Assembly: GCF_026151205.1 (NCBI RefSeq)
Contig: NC_087082.1
Location: forward strand, 18,137,401 to 18,197,400
DNA: 60,000 nucleotides
Direction: 5' to 3'
From: Bolinopsis microptera
Lineage: Eukaryota > Ctenophora > Tentaculata > Lobata > Bolinopsidae
Position 1 is the stretch's first letter. Every line of letters begins with the position of its first letter. Below are positions 42,612-52,700 of this stretch, one piece after another. The notes beneath the pieces are model-generated. The model was given only the letters and a program-made list of their open reading frames with translations, ran no database searches and was not told where the DNA came from. The translations under genes and the position numbers were made by a program.

Positions 42612-44591
42612 GGGAAATGTACAGGTTTCCACGAACCATGTTGATCCACCCGATATAGCAGTCAAAGCAAAATGGAAATGAACGGCGAAAGTTTCAGATA
42701 GACATAACAGATAGGATACTCATGGGCAGACATACTGGTACATTAACATACTGGTACATACTGGGTATGATTGAAAAAAGATAGCATAACGTGTTGAGCA
42801 ATGATCACATTTAAATTTTTAGTTTTTAGTTGAAAGTTGGCTTTGTAATGATTATTTGGTAGTATTTTGGCAATTCTAAGGGAGAAGGTTTGGATGATCT
42901 TAAAATTCAACCATTACTCCCTTCAAGAGCTGGCACTCATCTCATCCAATTAAAAGGTTGTATTAGAACTGTAAGCCAATCAAAAATGAGTATACATGCA
43001 CTGCACACGGGCAACTGGTATACATTCAAGGAGACTTTTTCCTTTCAGGTATATGTCTGCATAGTGCAGTTTCAATGGTTGCTGGTGATTGATTATGTAT
43101 AGTATATGTTTTTTATACTGATATAGCTTTATCTAGATAACGTTTTTTTGTTGAATTGAATTCAGTTTTCTTGAAAACGTGAAGATTTTAACCTTTCTGA
43201 TATAATGAAGATATTGAGTGCTTTTAGCTTCTTACCAAATTAAACTGAAAAATTACTTTTATAAGCTTGTATTGTATTGGCAATATTTGAATGTTCTGCA
43301 TCGTTATGCGACTTTTTACATTCTTATACCGAATCTTTTATAGATTTTTTGTAATTCGACCGAATTCTAGAAAGATCCGAATTATTTCACTTGTTTACTT
43401 TAACAAACAGTCCCCTGTAATCCAGCCGTCATCACGTTTGTTTAAACACACTCCATCTCCCTTAGTATCTGTCACATGACCTGGAAAAGTGGCAGCTACA
43501 CCTTGATATGCTGAGCAACGTGCTTAAACCTGTTTGGTCACATGTTAACTGTTACTAGCAACATTAGGTTAGCTCACTCATTTCGTTGTAATTGGTTGTA
43601 TCATAAATCATAATTATGTACGTAATATAAGCATACGGCAAAGAACCTTGGTCACCGGGCGTCGCTAGACCAGGGACAAGGGTTGTCATGACAACGCAGC
43701 AGGGGTTGTCAAGGGTTGTCAACAGAAAGACCGATGACCAAAGGGGGATTTTTAAAATCACCAGGTTAGGCCAGGAATCTGTTGCATGAATAGTAGTGGT
43801 GGTAGGTACCAAACCAGGTGGCAAGCTGTTCTTTGACATATGGTACCACGACAAAGTATGATTATTAAACTGCATCTTTTATGTTTTATTTTGAAGTTTA
43901 ATAAAGGAAATTGAAAATTCGCGAATAAAATGTGTTTAAGTAATTTTTAAGTCAACTAGATTTAATAACATTAGTGCAGTCGCGATGTGAAGTCATTTTT
44001 TGATTTCATGCTTTTTCCTGATTTTTCCCGTCATCATATCAACATGTTACGGTTTTAAAACTTATATTTTTAATTGATTTCATCATTTTGGTACAGCGGA
44101 TATAAAAACAGATTCAAGTAAAATGTTGTATATTTTTATTCATATACAGATCAAGACGCAAGATACATAATAATATATACTATTTTTATTTCAAACCAGC
44201 AACAGCATAAAAATACAAAATTGACCAAAAAGTGACCTTTAGATGTAAACAAATTTTTATATAGCCATTTGCGTAACGTTGTATATTGGCGCCCCCTCCC
44301 GGCCTCCCCCCCTCTATTATTAATAAGCTAATTCGTTCCCTCACCTAGTAACGTTTTTCATACTGATAACTGAATCAATAATATTTTAAAATCTTAGTAG
44401 TAACGTTTTTCGTTCTCTTGGGTAAATTTCTATTGATCCCGTTTGCATGTTTGGTGCGACAAGGAAAAAAGCTCTTATCAGGAAAGACATTATTCAATGT
44501 TCGAATGTGACAACATCGTATTTATGATCTCAATAAATGTATTTGATTGTAGTTGTAAAAATAGTTTTATAAGTTTGTCGGCAACAGGGTC
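42612..44591. other. Intergenic region between convergent genes
   Basis: It contains the 3' UTR of the plus-strand EGF/mucin gene and the 3' UTR of the minus-strand kringle gene. AATAAA strings occur at 43903 and 43924 on the plus strand. A 103-codon minus-strand frame at 43564-43875 has no recognisable content. Confidence 0.5.
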
Positions 44592-47500
44592 TTAAGTGCA
44601 GACAGGAACATCACAGAAATCCCACCGAACAGTCGGCTCAGTCGTATAACACCAGGGCTGAGGATCTCCGGTGGGGTTCCTACAGAAGTTGTGTTTGCCA
44701 ATCCCCTTTCCTGGGTTGAGATATATGTTGTGGGCGTGGGGGGACTGTTCATCCCAACGTTGACACTCATAACCGGACTGAGTGGTATTTGCGGAGCCCC
44801 GATATTCCGCTCCTAGGTCCTCATCTCTCATGCAACTATAACTATACATAAGGGAATAGTCCTCAAGAACACCCTTAAGTGCCCCAAGTGCCTCAAGTGT
44901 CTCGAGTGCCTCGAGTGCCTCAAGTGTCTCAAGTGCCTCAAGTGCCTCAAGTGTCTCAAGTGCCTCAAGAATCATATCAGTACACTGGCGGACAGCACAA
45001 ACTGTTTTTTTATTTGTTGAGCTACGACACCAAGCCCCTGGCATGTGGTCATCATGTGGAGAATTACCACATCTGTTTGCGTGGTAGGTGATGGTTCTTT
45101 TCTCGTTCAGGTCTTCGTTACACACCGGGACATCACAGAAGTCCCACTGGGTCGACTGGTCGGGGTGAGTGATGTAGCACCACGGCCTGGCTTCTAGCCC
45201 ACTAGGATTCCTGCAGTGGTTGTGTTCTCCCAGACCATGATAAGGATGAGGGCTAGGGTATTGTTTGCTCCACTCCTGGCATTGGAACCCACCTTCAGTA
45301 ATGGAGACATTTCCAATGTAGCTAACTCCATTTCCCTCCAAACAGTTGAGAGTAGTGGTTGTTTTTTCCAAGCTCAAGTCACAGACTAGCCCATCCACCG
45401 TTTTCATCACATCCCCCTTGTACAAGTAGCCTGCCCCCTGTTGACATTCGTAATCGTATTCATCAGGACACTTCCCAATGTTACTACAGAAATCATATCT
45501 GTGATCAGGATCCGTTGTGTAACACCAAGGTGACGCCTCTAAATCGGGATTTCTGCAGAAATTATGGTCGCCCAAACCACTGTTGGGGTAGTTGTATGAA
45601 GTCCGACTGTGGTAGTGTGGGAGTTGATGGGACCAGCTTTGACACGTGTATCCTCCAGCTGTGATGTTAATGTTGCCACGGTAGTCAGCCCCATCACCTA
45701 GGTAACATGTTTTGTGGGGGACAATCTCCTTAAGTGCCCCAAGTGTCTCAAGTGCCTCAAGTGCCTCAAGTGTCTCAAGTGCCTCAAGAATCATATCATA
45801 ACACTGGCGGACAGCGCAAACTGTTTTTTTATTTGTTGAGCTACGACACCAAGCCCCTGGCATGTGATCATCATGTGGAGAATTACCACATCTGTTTGCG
45901 TGGTAGGTGATGGTTCGTTCCTCTTTCAGGTCTTCGTTACACACCGGAACATCACAGAAGTCCCACTGGGTCGACCGGTCGGGGTGAGTGATGTAGCACC
46001 ACGGCCTGGCTTCTAGCCCACTAGGATTCCTGCAGTGGTTGTGTTCTCCCAGACTGTGATAAGGATGAGTGCTAGGGTATTGTTTGCTCCACTCCTGGCA
46101 TTGGAACCCACCTTCAGTAATGGAGACATTTCCAATGTAGCTAACTCCATTTCCCTCCAAACAGTTGAGAGTAGTGGTTGTTTTTTGCAAGCTCAAGTCA
46201 CAGACTAGCCCATCCACCGTTTTCATCACATCCCCCTTGTACAAGTAGCCTGCCCCCTGTTGACATTCGTAATCGTATTCATCAGGACACTTCCCAATGT
46301 TACTACAGAAATCATATCTGTGATCAGGATCCGTTGTGTAACACCAAGGTGACGCCTCTAAATCGGGATTTCTGCAGAAATTATGGTCGCCCAAACCACT
46401 GTTGGGGTAGTTGTATGAAGTCCGACTGTGGTAGTGTGGGAGTTGATGGGACCAGCTTTGACACGTGTATCCTCCAGCTGTGATGTTAACGTTGCCACGG
46501 TAGTCAGCCCCATCACCTAGGTAACATGTTTTGTGGGGGACAATCTCCTTAAGTGCCCCAAGTGTCTCAAGTGCCTCAAGTGCCTCAAGTGCCTCAAGTG
46601 CCTCAAGAATCATATCAGTACACTGGCGGACAGCGCAAACTGTTTTTTTATTTGTTGAGCTACGACACCAAGCCCCTGGCATGTGGTCATCATGTGGAGA
46701 ATTACCACATCTGTTTGCGTGGTAGGTGATGGTTCGTTCCTCTTTCAGGTCTTCGTTACACACCGGAACATCACAGAAGTCCCACTGGGTCGACCGGTCG
46801 GGGTGAGTGATGTAGCACCACGGCCTGGCTTCTAGCCCACTAGGATTCCTGCAGTGGTTGTGTTCTCCCAGACTGTGATAAGGATGAGTGCTAGGGTATT
46901 GTTTGCTCCACTCCTGGCATTGGAACCCACCTTCAGTAATGGAGACATTTCCAATGTAGCTAACTCCATTTCCCTCCAAACAGTTGAGAGTAGTGGTTGT
47001 TTTTTCCAAGCTCAAGTCACAGACTAGCCCATCCACCGTTTTCATCACATCCCCCTTGTACAAGTAGCCTGCCCCCTGTTGACATTCGTAATCGTATTCA
47101 TCAGGACACTTCCCAATGTTACTACAGAAATCATATCTGTGATCAGGATCCGTTGTGTAACACCAAGGTGACGCCTCTAAATCGGGATTTCTGCAGAAAT
47201 TATGGTCGCCCAAACCACTGTTGGGGTAGTTGTATGAAGTCCGACTGTGGTAGTGTGGGAGTTGATGGGACCAGCTTTGACACGTGTATCCTCCAGCTGT
47301 GATGTTAATGTTGCCACGGTAGTCAGCCCCATCACCTAGGTAACATGTTTTGTGGGGGACAATCTCCTTAAGTGCCCCAAGTGTCTCAAGTGCCTCAAGT
47401 GCCTCAAGTGCCTCAAGTGCCTCAAGAATCATATCAGTACACTGGCGGACAGCGCAAACTGTTTTTTTATTTGTTGAGCTACGACACCAAGCCCCTGGCA

Positions 47501-48551
47501 TGTGGTCATCATGTGGAGAATTACCACATCTGTTTGCGTGGTAGGTGATGGTTCGTTCCTCTTTCAGGTCTTCGTTACACACCGGAACATCACAGAAGTC
47601 CCACTGGGTCGACCGGTCGGGGTGAGTGATGTAGCACCACGGCCTGGCTTCTAGCCCACTAGGATTCCTGCAGTGGTTGTGTTCTCCCAGACCGTGATAA
47701 GTATGAGGGCTAGGGTATTGTTTGCTCCACTCCTGGCATTGGAACCCACCTTCAGTAATGGAGACATTTCCAATGTAGCTAACTCCATTTCCCTCCAAAC
47801 AGTTGAGAGTAGTGGTTGTTTTTTCCAAGCTCAAGTCACAGACTAGCCCATCCACCGTTTTCATCACATCCCCCTTGTACAAGTAGCCTGCCCCCTGTTG
47901 ACATTCGTAATCATATTCATCAGGACACTTCCCAATGTTACTACAGAAATCATATCTGTGATCAGGATCCGTTGTGTAACACCATGGTGACGCCTCTAAA
48001 TCAGGATTTCTGCAGAAATTATGGTCGCCCAAACCACTGTTGGGGTAGTTGTATGAAGTCCGACTGTGGTAGTGTGGGAGTTGATGGGACCAGCTTTGAC
48101 ACGTGTATCCTCCAGCTGTGATGTTAACGTTGCCACGGTAGTCAGCCCCATCACCTAGGTAACATGTTTTGTGGGGGACAATCTCCTTAAGTGCCCCAAG
48201 TGTGTCAAGTGCCTCAAGTGTCTCAAGTGTTTTGTGGGGGACGATCTCCTCAGGGAGTGTGCGGGACTCTACCTCCGGATACTCATCACATTCACATTGC
48301 AGTTTATTAAACTTCTTTTCGACCTTCGTACATTTCTTGATCCTTTTTCTGGTTGATGGTGGTAGCCCAACCAAATTGATATCAACTGGTGGAAAACAGT
48401 AAACAAATTCCGATTCGTATCCATATTTTTGCACACATTTAGAAAGATTTTTAAAAAGATTTTTGCAGTTGACTTTGAGTTTGTTTCTGCGATTTGAACG
48501 TTTGGCCAGAAGTGTTTGTAAGCACAAAAGAATGAACAACGTTAATCTCAT
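44592..48551 (-). CDS. Intronless secreted multi-kringle protein
   Basis: I start at the internal ATG (48551-48549), because it opens a signal peptide (MRLTLFILLCLQTLLA); the upstream in-frame ATG at 48623 adds 24 residues that hide it. The protein is 1319 residues. Residues 17-100 form a basic Cys-containing N-terminal region (six further Cys, KK/RR clusters). Four exact 273-residue units start at Cys130, 403, 676 and 949. A final kringle occupies 1240-1319 (..FCRNP..PWCYT..DFCDVPVC). Each unit holds kringle A (80 residues), half a kringle (CQQG..VCDL), complete kringle C (75 residues), the other half (NRCGN..AWC..VC..RQC) and a linker of EAL/ETL triplets. There is no protease domain. It is probably a secreted binding or matrix protein. 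Units are nearly identical in DNA. Confidence 0.88.
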   Translation of the reverse strand: MRLTLFILLCLQTLLAKRSNRRNKLKVNCKNLFKNLSKCVQKYGYESEFVYCFPPVDINLVGLPPSTRKRIKKCTKVEKKFNKLQCECDEYPEVESRTLPEEIVPHKTLETLEALDTLGALKEIVPHKTCYLGDGADYRGNVNITAGGYTCQSWSHQLPHYHSRTSYNYPNSGLGDHNFCRNPDLEASPWCYTTDPDHRYDFCSNIGKCPDEYDYECQQGAGYLYKGDVMKTVDGLVCDLSLEKTTTTLNCLEGNGVSYIGNVSITEGGFQCQEWSKQYPSPHTYHGLGEHNHCRNPSGLEARPWCYITHPDRSTQWDFCDVPVCNEDLKEERTITYHANRCGNSPHDDHMPGAWCRSSTNKKTVCAVRQCTDMILEALEALEALEALETLGALKEIVPHKTCYLGDGADYRGNINITAGGYTCQSWSHQLPHYHSRTSYNYPNSGLGDHNFCRNPDLEASPWCYTTDPDHRYDFCSNIGKCPDEYDYECQQGAGYLYKGDVMKTVDGLVCDLSLEKTTTTLNCLEGNGVSYIGNVSITEGGFQCQEWSKQYPSTHPYHSLGEHNHCRNPSGLEARPWCYITHPDRSTQWDFCDVPVCNEDLKEERTITYHANRCGNSPHDDHMPGAWCRSSTNKKTVCAVRQCTDMILEALEALEALEALETLGALKEIVPHKTCYLGDGADYRGNVNITAGGYTCQSWSHQLPHYHSRTSYNYPNSGLGDHNFCRNPDLEASPWCYTTDPDHRYDFCSNIGKCPDEYDYECQQGAGYLYKGDVMKTVDGLVCDLSLQKTTTTLNCLEGNGVSYIGNVSITEGGFQCQEWSKQYPSTHPYHSLGEHNHCRNPSGLEARPWCYITHPDRSTQWDFCDVPVCNEDLKEERTITYHANRCGNSPHDDHMPGAWCRSSTNKKTVCAVRQCYDMILEALETLEALEALETLGALKEIVPHKTCYLGDGADYRGNINITAGGYTCQSWSHQLPHYHSRTSYNYPNSGLGDHNFCRNPDLEASPWCYTTDPDHRYDFCSNIGKCPDEYDYECQQGAGYLYKGDVMKTVDGLVCDLSLEKTTTTLNCLEGNGVSYIGNVSITEGGFQCQEWSKQYPSPHPYHGLGEHNHCRNPSGLEARPWCYITHPDQSTQWDFCDVPVCNEDLNEKRTITYHANRCGNSPHDDHMPGAWCRSSTNKKTVCAVRQCTDMILEALETLEALEALETLEALEALETLEALGALKGVLEDYSLMYSYSCMRDEDLGAEYRGSANTTQSGYECQRWDEQSPHAHNIYLNPGKGIGKHNFCRNPTGDPQPWCYTTEPTVRWDFCDVPVCT
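44878..44972 (-). repeat. 9-bp repeats encoding EAL/ETL linker
   Basis: On the minus strand GAGGCACTT/GAGACACTT triplet codons repeat (on the plus strand AAGTGCCTC/AAGTGTCTC). This is the longest of the linkers. Shorter ones occur at about 45735-45790, 46553-46610, 47372-47430 and 48190-48232. Confidence 0.88.
44889..48164 (-). repeat. Four 819-bp tandem coding units
   Basis: The first Cys codon of kringle A lies at 48164, 47345, 46526 and 45707, exactly 819 bp apart each time. Only scattered substitutions separate the units, several of them synonymous, so amplification or conversion is recent. Confidence 0.95.
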
Positions 48552-49687
48552 ATCAACAACTATATAACGGATTTCGTGTTGAAATTGATGAAATAAGTTT
48601 ATGTTCCCCCAAGCTAAATTCACAATTTCCTTTTAATCAGCAAGGTTGTCGGTAACGAGTGGCATGAAATTCAATAATGCTTGTGAAAAATCTTTTCTGA
48701 GAATATAGTTTGTTCCTATGGTAACACAATTGTAATGGACCTCCCCAGTGGCTTTCAGACTGCATGTAGGGATTATATATTTAAGTAACATCAACCTGTG
48801 CACTATTTGCAGTTTTTCATCCAAATCAAAAACCTGCCTACCAGTGCTTTGGTAGGTACGAATTTGGTTAAGGACGTCTAATTCGTGAACTACGTCTATG
48901 TTCAGTTAAAACCTGGCTTCTAAATAATTCGTTAAATAGTTCCATCATGGTTAGGACTAAATATTTTGCTGCTGAATGGCTTGATTCACTAGCTAGAAAT
49001 GTTTCAAATCCACATTCCACACGCTGTTAAGTTTTGACCAATTCTGATGCGGTGAAAGATGTGTGGAATGAATATAGTGTTTGGTGTCAGCTACAATCAG
49101 TATAGTTCTGAAATTAGTGCTGCAGCAGCACATAAGTCTAGTATGAGAGACAAAAATAGAATTAAGACACTGAAACAAATCGTTCCATACTGTGTTTTCA
49201 CCGCATTGCTTAGTTATGCGGAGTTGAAACAATATGCTATTAAGCTATTACCCCTGGTACCGTCATATAGCGAATAATTAACTTAATTAATTATTGTTTT
49301 GTAAAGTATCAAAAATATACAGCGACAGCGCCACTGGCATACATAGAGGCCGAAGAATTATGAGGACTACCAGATCCTTGTGGAACCTAAGCGATCCATG
49401 ATATCACGACAGGCCCTAGGGGGGGGGGGGGGGGGGGGTACAGGCCGTACAGCGCCGGGCTGAAATTGTGCTCCTAAGCGCAATTTCAGCGTGAGGAGTG
49501 CAATTTTAAACAATCATAATTAAACTGTACGAGTGTACGTAGTAGTAGTAGATATATTCTTAAAATAAAAGCTGTAGCTCATCTGGTACGGGGTTACGAG
49601 TAAACTGGAATAAACGTCTCAATAATTTCAGTTTGTTCCTCCTTTTCTTCACTCTCCTCCCTCCGCAAACCTCCTCCCACCAACCAG
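48552..49687. other. Region between kringle gene and giant gene
   Basis: The kringle promoter should lie at the left side. Two minus-strand frames (48633-48824, 48993-49232) lack recognisable content. A G20 tract is at 49419-49438, followed by a GCTGAAATTG/CAATTTCAGC inverted repeat near 49455-49490. I found no convincing signal-peptide exon for the downstream plus-strand gene. Confidence 0.5.
49419..49438 (+). repeat. Poly-G tract
   Basis: A run of about 20 G. Possible quadruplex, and length may be unreliable. Confidence 0.85.
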
Positions 49688-49777
49688 TGTGCTCTAACGG
49701 TGCACTCAGGTACTCTGGGAGGCACAACTTCTACTGTGAGTGTTACCCTGGTTGGGGTGGACTCCGTTGCGATAAAA
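49688..49777 (+). CDS. Giant gene: EGF-type exon
   Basis: Starts after a long pyrimidine tract and CCAACCAG, ends phase 1 at AAA A|GTAAGG. It encodes CSNGALRYSGRHNFYCECYP then GWGGLRCDK: the last four Cys of an EGF domain with the C-x-C-x-P-G-W-x-G-x-x-C signature. The first two Cys must be on an upstream exon I cannot find. Confidence 0.72.
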
Positions 49778-52700
49778 GTAAGGGTTTACTTGCTAATACT
49801 TATTTGTAAAATTCATTGGCTTCCTTTTTAAACTTTTCATACTAAAAATGACTCGAACAAACATTTGAAACATTAAAAATCTGAATGATGACTTAGGCAT
49901 TAAAAAAAATCTTTTCCAGAACAGTGGCACCACCATGAAGTAGGACAGCTTGTCCAAGTAAGTTTTCAATATGATCCACCCTCAAATACATTCGATCTTT
50001 TGATAACGTTTTTCTACTTTATATTATTAGTAAATAACCAACAGACTGCCAGTCTTTGTTTCTTACAATTTAAATGATATAGCTCAATGTTAAACCATTT
50101 TGCAGCAAGACGATAAACCCAATGGTGGCTCCTTCAGTTACCACCCAGGTTATGAGCAACAGTCTCTCCAACCCTCCAACCAGAACCACGTCTACCAAGA
50201 CCCATCTCCTCAGGATCCTTGGTACCACCAACATGGCTCTCCGAAGCAAGTGTTCCATCATCATGTTTATCATAGCCCCTCCTACCATCACCAAATCTAC
50301 CATCACCATGGGTACCAGAACCATGGTTACCAAAACCATGTTTACCACCATCATGGTTACCATCAATATGGTAACCATCCGCAGCAGCCAGCAACTTACT
50401 TGCATGAGGATCATAGGACGATTAACCAACAGATTCCTCCTACCCAGTACCAGACTGTCTACATTCAGCACCAAAATCCCAGCTACCAGCACCCTTATCT
50501 AGCTACCGGTCATCCTCATCCAACAGCCCATCATCTGCAACCTAATCAGCACATGGGACCTCTCTATGTGTATCAGCATCAACTCCATCAACAAAACAAC
50601 GTTCCTATAAGAGGGTACCAGCTGATATACAGTTCCTACTTTGGTCAGGGTGGTTGTGTATTTGATTGGGAGATAAGGCGGATGTGCATAAACTTTAACG
50701 TCGTGAAATGCTGGAAGCCAATTCAATTGCTTTACCCGATGTATACCCATATAGCCCGATGGAGATACCTCAAAGCTTCCGTGTCAGTCTCGGAGTTGAA
50801 GCTTATCCGGAAGAAAAGAAAGATGGTAAAGAAATTTAAAGATACAAAAGAGTATGTTTACCTCAAGCCCCACTACGATCCCATCCTCTGCTCCGTGAAC
50901 ATAAAGGTACAGCCCTCAGATTGTCGACATGAGATAATATCCAGAGAAAATGATCTAGTCAGCGCTCTGACAGCTAAGGATAAAGCTGAAAGAGATATCT
51001 CCACATCTACATTTTACTACGCCTTTCTCCACACACCAGGCTCCATATGTGCTCTGTCAACTTCCTACACCCAAGAGCAGGTTTATCAGTTCTCAACTGA
51101 TATTATCAGTAAGATCATCTACATGAAGATAGCAGCAGCTGCTGTACAGAGGAGACGTCTTGGAGCCACTTCTGTGATTAGAAAAGAACCTCCTTTATTC
51201 CCAGTAGGTTCGTGGAAAACAGAGAAAAAGAAGGAGATAGATACTTACTCTGTAGTGACCTACCTGGAGACAGAACGGTACTACAAGGAGCAGAGGGAGA
51301 TAAATTCCAAACCCAGAGTTCAATCTGAAAATGAGGGTCTATACGGACTGAAGAGGCATGAAACACTGTCCTTCACTCGACGTGTTATAGCTTATCCTCA
51401 CTCTTCAAGGAAACTTCTCGTCGTTGAACACATGAAGCAATCTACAATCATTCTGAACCCTAACATGTCTAAAAACACCTTGTCGCTCCGTTTGTACACT
51501 AAGAACCCTCAGACTTCAACATTGGTAATCGTAGGACACTCTTACTATCTCATCACTGACCTCTACGGCTTTGCATTTAGGGAGTTTTCTAATCGGATAT
51601 CTTTGGGGCAGAGACCATACAGGCGTATTGGGATTGAGAAGAATTGTCGAGGTTCTAAGTTAAAAATGGTACCGTATTCTTACTTTACTGAGACAAAACA
51701 CCAACACTCATTCCTCGATCACGATCCTCAGTGTGAAACTATCTATACAAGTCGTGAGGTCCCGAACACCTTCTACCCCTACAACTGGTTCCAGCTCAGG
51801 GTTTCGAAGCCTCCAGGTTCACTTCTATTTGTAATCAGAGTACATTATATGAGGGTAGTCAGTCAGGTAGTGGCAGATAAACCTATGGTGATTGAAATAG
51901 ATGCTTTGTTTGAAGTGAAACAGGTGCCATCAATGTCCTCCTATCAGAAAATAACCCATAATGTTTTCCAAAGATTTGACCGTGATCGGTATCAACTGAT
52001 GGTTCAACCCAATACTGCCAAGTCACTTTCTTACATCGTTCCAAAAATGCCAACAAAATATGTCAATCCCAATAACAAGGTAGTACTTTACAGAAACACA
52101 CAACTTTTCATTCAGCCCAAGCCTCATAAAGTGCTTTATCTGGTTGTGAAGATTTGGCGTGTACCAGCGGTGGGTTCTCTCGACGTTATCATGATCAAGA
52201 ACCCAACGTCTACCGTCATTATTGAGGAAAACACTGTGCTCCGCAAATTTGATACTGTACAAAATATCGTCTCTGCGCTGGAGATCAAATTCAGGCGACG
52301 CAGAAAAACTACTGAACGAGTTTCAGCAAAATACATTGAGCGTCGTCCAGGAGTTCTTATGATGCTTGGTACAGGTATCGACAAAACACTCTTGTTACCG
52401 AGGTCAAGAGTGAATGTAGCAGACTACAAGAAACGGCTGACTAGTTTCCATCTGCGCAACTATCCTCTGGTAACATCATTATTTCTGTTACACCAGAATT
52501 CCAAGTATCCCACCACTTCAGTTGACTATCTACCATCGCACAGCTTCAAATCTACTTCAGTCCTTCTTATTCCAGAGAAAATACAAGTTTTGTACCTGAG
52601 AAAGGAAAGATTTAGAAACTGTTTGGTTAAGATTTTAGGATGCCAGCATCGAGCCAAGGAGTTACAACAATTTGTGAAAAACAAGAAGAATGAGCATGAT

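Noticed and set aside
43564-43875. 103-codon minus-strand frame
   Set aside because: No domain, no splice or poly-A support, composition like the surrounding intergenic DNA.
45359-48402. Repeated plus-strand frames of about 101, 64 and 77 codons
   Set aside because: Antisense shadows of the 819-bp kringle units. They recur only because the units do.
50070-50502. Antisense and alternative-frame Met/Val- or Gly/His-rich frames
   Set aside because: Shadows of the His/Tyr-rich repeat segment of the giant exon.
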